From contig SKHK01000080.1 of the NCBI GenBank assembly GCA_007117005.1, forward strand, positions 1-36,174: a stretch of 36,174 bases of DNA, in the 5' to 3' direction. Of the stretch, positions 34,182 to 36,174 are shown one piece after another; position 1 is the stretch's first letter, and every line of letters begins with the position of its first letter. The position numbers and the translations under genes are program-made. This stretch comes from Paracoccaceae bacterium. Its GTDB lineage: Bacteria > Pseudomonadota > Alphaproteobacteria > Rhodobacterales > Rhodobacteraceae. The notes under the pieces are model-generated. The model saw nothing but the letters and a program-made list of their open reading frames with translations, was not told the origin of the DNA and searched no databases.

Positions 34182-34208
34182 TGCTGCCCGGCTTCGGGCC
34201 GGGCGGCA
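34182..34208 (-). terminator. Hairpin between marR-type gene and lrgA
   Basis: An inverted repeat with core GCCCGGC (34186-34192) / GCCGGGC (34198-34204), extended by a T-G wobble and three more pairs to 34182 and 34208. It lies 32 bases after the MarR gene stop on the minus strand and has no U-run, so it is only a possible terminator. Confidence 0.4.
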
Positions 34209-34240
34209 ACCCACCACCCCGCGCGCTACAAGGCTTTTGC

Positions 34241-34777
34241 TTAAAACCCTTGTTTCGCGTTGCCCCGGTGTGGCGCCCCGGTGTCATGCGTTATCCCGTC
34301 GCCCGCCAGCAGCAGCGCCAGACCCGCATCCAACCCCTCGGCCGCGGGGCCCAGACGGGACAGCATTTCGGCCTGGAACTGCATCGCCACCGGCAACAAT
34401 CGGCGCAACAGCGCACGCCCGGCATCGGTCAGCTGCACCACCAGCAATCGCTTGTCGTCATCATTGACCGCCTTCGACACATAGCCTGCCGCCTCCAGCC
34501 GGCTGACCGCGCGGCTGACCTTGGATTTCTCCATATCCGCGCGCGCCTCGATATCACGCACCGACACTGGCCCGGCATGGTTCAGATGCGCCAATACCCG
34601 CCATTCGGGGATGGAGATCCCGAACTCCTCGCGGTAGCGTTCGGCAAAGCTGCGGCTGATCCGGGCCGCGGCCGCGGCCAGCCGATAGGGCAGAAACGCG
34701 GCCAGGTCGAAATCCAGCAGCGGGTCGGACTGCGTGGCAGCCTCCGGATCTGGCCGCAGAGGGGATGAAGGCGGCAT
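34241..34777 (-). CDS. hmgR: MarR family regulator, probable homogentisate-pathway repressor
   Basis: DNA-binding protein of 178 residues with a MarR winged helix (about 55-125): SIPEWRVLAHL, SVRDIEARADMEKSKVSRAVSRLEAAGYV (recognition part SKVSRAVSRLE) and the wing DDDKRLLVVQLTDAG. The ATG at 34777 has GGAG six bases before it; the open frame runs far upstream through hmgA antisense without meaning. It is divergent from hmgA and there is a dyad in the shared promoter, the usual arrangement for a local repressor released by a pathway metabolite. The role is inferred from position. Confidence 0.8.
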   Translation of the reverse strand: MPPSSPLRPDPEAATQSDPLLDFDLAAFLPYRLAAAAARISRSFAERYREEFGISIPEWRVLAHLNHAGPVSVRDIEARADMEKSKVSRAVSRLEAAGYVSKAVNDDDKRLLVVQLTDAGRALLRRLLPVAMQFQAEMLSRLGPAAEGLDAGLALLLAGDGITHDTGAPHRGNAKQGF

Positions 34778-34872
34778 GGGCAACTCCGACTGAACCGCGT
34801 GGCTTCGCGCGCAAACCGGATCATATCGCCCGGTGAAAATCAATGCAGCCGCAACGCGCACCCCCACGGGCC

Positions 34873-34900
34873 TTGACTTTGTTGCACATGCAATGAATCT
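34873..34900 (+). promoter_or_regulatory. Probable hmgA promoter with operator in its spacer
   Basis: TTGACT (34873-34878) is a good -35 box and GAATCT (34895-34900) a weaker -10, 16 bases apart. Between them lies the dyad TTGCA-CA-TGCAA (34882-34893), placed where a bound MarR dimer would block RNA polymerase. Confidence 0.6.
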
Positions 34901-34933
34901 TTGCGCCATAGCCGAGACATGGGAGAAACCGTC

Positions 34934-36174
34934 ATGACCGACCAGAGCCTGCCGCGCGGCATGATCCGCGCCACATCCCACAACGGCCCGCACGAGGGCT
35001 ACATGCCCGGCTTCGGCAATGATTTCGAGACCGAGGCCCTGCCCGGCGCCCTGCCGCAGGGCCAGAACAGCCCGCAGAAATGCAACTACGGGCTTTATGC
35101 CGAGCAGCTGTCGGGCACCGCCTTCACCCAGCCGAAACCGGAACGCGCCTGGTGCTACCGCATCCGCCCCTCGGTCCGCCACACGGCGCGCTTTCAGAAG
35201 ATTGACCTGCCCTACTGGAAGACCGCGCCGCATATCCCGGACGATGTGATCAGCCTGGGCCAGTACCGCTGGGACCCGGTGCCGCTGCCGGGCAAGGGCC
35301 AGGGCTACACCTGGCTGACCGGCATGCGCAGCGTGACCACGGCGGGCGACGTCAACACCCAGGTCGGCATGGCCAGCCATGTCTATCTGGTCACCGATTC
35401 GATGGTGGACGAATATTTCTATTCCGCCGACAGCGAGCTTCTGGTCGTCCCGCAGCAGGGCCGGCTGCGCTTTTGCACCGAACTGGGCATCATCGACATC
35501 GAGCCGCAGGAAATCGCCATCCTGCCCCGCGGCCTTGTCTACCGGGTCGAGGTGCTGGAAGGCCCCTGCCGCGGGTTCGTCTGCGAGAACTATGGCCAGA
35601 AATTCGACCTGCCGGATCGCGGCCCCATCGGCGCCAACTGCCTGGCCAATCCGCGCGACTTCAAATCCCCCGTCGCCGCGTTCGAGGACCGCGAGGTGGA
35701 AAGCCGCGTCGTGATCAAATGGTGCGGCCAGTTCCATGAGACTGTCATCGGCCATTCGCCGCTGGATGTGGTCGCCTGGCACGGCAACTATGCGCCCTGC
35801 AAATACGACCTGCGCACCTATTCGCCCGTCGGCGCGATCCTGTTCGACCACCCCGACCCGTCGATCTTTACCGTGCTCACCGCGCCATCCGGCCAGACCG
35901 GCGTGGCGAATATCGACTTCGTGCTGTTCCGCGAACGCTGGCTGGTGGCCGAACACAGCTTCCGCCCGCCCTGGTATCACAAGAACATCATGTCCGAACT
36001 GATGGGCAACATCTACGGCCAGTATGACGCCAAGCCGCAGGGCTTTGTCCCCGGCGGGATGAGCCTGCACAACTGCATGCTGCCCCACGGGCCGGACCGC
36101 GATGCCTTCGAGGGCGCGTCGAACGCGGAACTGAAACCGCACAAGCTGGACAACACCATGTCCTTCATGTTCGA
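34934..36174 (+). CDS. hmgA: Homogentisate 1,2-dioxygenase (3' end outside window)
   Basis: Iron-dependent ring-cleavage enzyme of tyrosine and phenylalanine breakdown: homogentisate to maleylacetoacetate. The visible 413 residues cover most of a protein of about 450. It starts with the family sequence [19 protein letters not shown] and [18 protein letters not shown]. The iron ligands align as His349 (WYHKN), Glu355 (SELMGN) and His385 (MLPHGPD), with the same spacing as human H335/E341/H371. GGGAG at 34921-34925 precedes the ATG. Later pathway genes (fahA, maiA) would lie beyond the right edge. Confidence 0.97.
   Translation, partial: MTDQSLPRGMIRATSHNGPHEGYMPGFGNDFETEALPGALPQGQNSPQKCNYGLYAEQLSGTAFTQPKPERAWCYRIRPSVRHTARFQKIDLPYWKTAPHIPDDVISLGQYRWDPVPLPGKGQGYTWLTGMRSVTTAGDVNTQVGMASHVYLVTDSMVDEYFYSADSELLVVPQQGRLRFCTELGIIDIEPQEIAILPRGLVYRVEVLEGPCRGFVCENYGQKFDLPDRGPIGANCLANPRDFKSPVAAFEDREVESRVVIKWCGQFHETVIGHSPLDVVAWHGNYAPCKYDLRTYSPVGAILFDHPDPSIFTVLTAPSGQTGVANIDFVLFRERWLVAEHSFRPPWYHKNIMSELMGNIYGQYDAKPQGFVPGGMSLHNCMLPHGPDRDAFEGASNAELKPHKLDNTMSFMF

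Noticed and set aside
34241-36142. Very long minus-strand frame (633 codons) joining the MarR gene to the antisense strand of hmgA
   Set aside because: Only the last 178 residues look like protein. The rest is the opposite strand of hmgA, kept open by high GC, and a GGAG plus ATG at 34777 marks the real start.
1-36174. Insertion sequences, prophage, CRISPR arrays, tRNA or rRNA genes
   Set aside because: None was recognised by reading; no transposase or integrase motif, no regular repeat-spacer pattern and no cloverleaf-like conserved stretch was seen.

Overview
The window reads as a chromosomal segment of a high-GC alphaproteobacterium, most likely a member of the Rhodobacteraceae (Paracoccus/Rhodobacter/Roseobacter type). 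Reasons: a chvI-chvG pair divergent from an ATP-type pckA, an ethylmalonyl-CoA-pathway acyl-CoA dehydrogenase (mcd), a very short Flp-like pilin, a SdhAF4-like DUF1674 protein, and a short intergenic repeat that I remember as common in that family. No mobile element, CRISPR array, rRNA or tRNA was seen, and coding density and base composition look even throughout.

Layout. 1-4384: sensor kinase ChvG (cut by the window edge) and regulator ChvI on the minus strand, divergent from pckA and a secreted DUF3859 protein. 4565-7194: a TauE/SafE permease and, divergently, mcd. 7314-11337: bifunctional PutA and its divergent Lrp-type regulator (proline catabolism). 11485-13809: NfeD membrane protease plus slipin (membrane quality control). 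13855-16746: lytic transglycosylase, LysR regulator and a translationally coupled EamA exporter. 17075-19145: Flp-like pilin with a clear terminator, serB, a small secreted protein, DUF1674. 19353-23049: RsmB-type rRNA methyltransferase, M17 aminopeptidase and NlpC/P60 hydrolase, the last two coupled by an ATGA overlap. 23141-29786: a six-gene minus-strand operon livH-livM-livG-livF-(acyl-CoA ligase)-livK. 30113-32514: a coupled pair of a transglutaminase-like protein and a CoaBC-like flavoprotein lacking the usual decarboxylase active-site residues. 32515-34148: free methionine-(R)-sulfoxide reductase, then LrgB and LrgA/CidA. 34241-36174: a MarR regulator divergent from homogentisate dioxygenase hmgA (cut at its 3' end).

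How the genes work together. Several pieces concern entry of amino acids and organic acids into central carbon metabolism: PutA (proline to glutamate), HmgA (tyrosine/phenylalanine), the Liv importer with its ligase, Mcd (acetyl-CoA assimilation) and PckA (gluconeogenesis). Each catabolic gene tends to sit opposite a dedicated regulator with an inverted repeat in the shared promoter. The least explained part is the transglutaminase/CoaBC-like pair at 30113-32514, which is my best candidate for an undescribed system.
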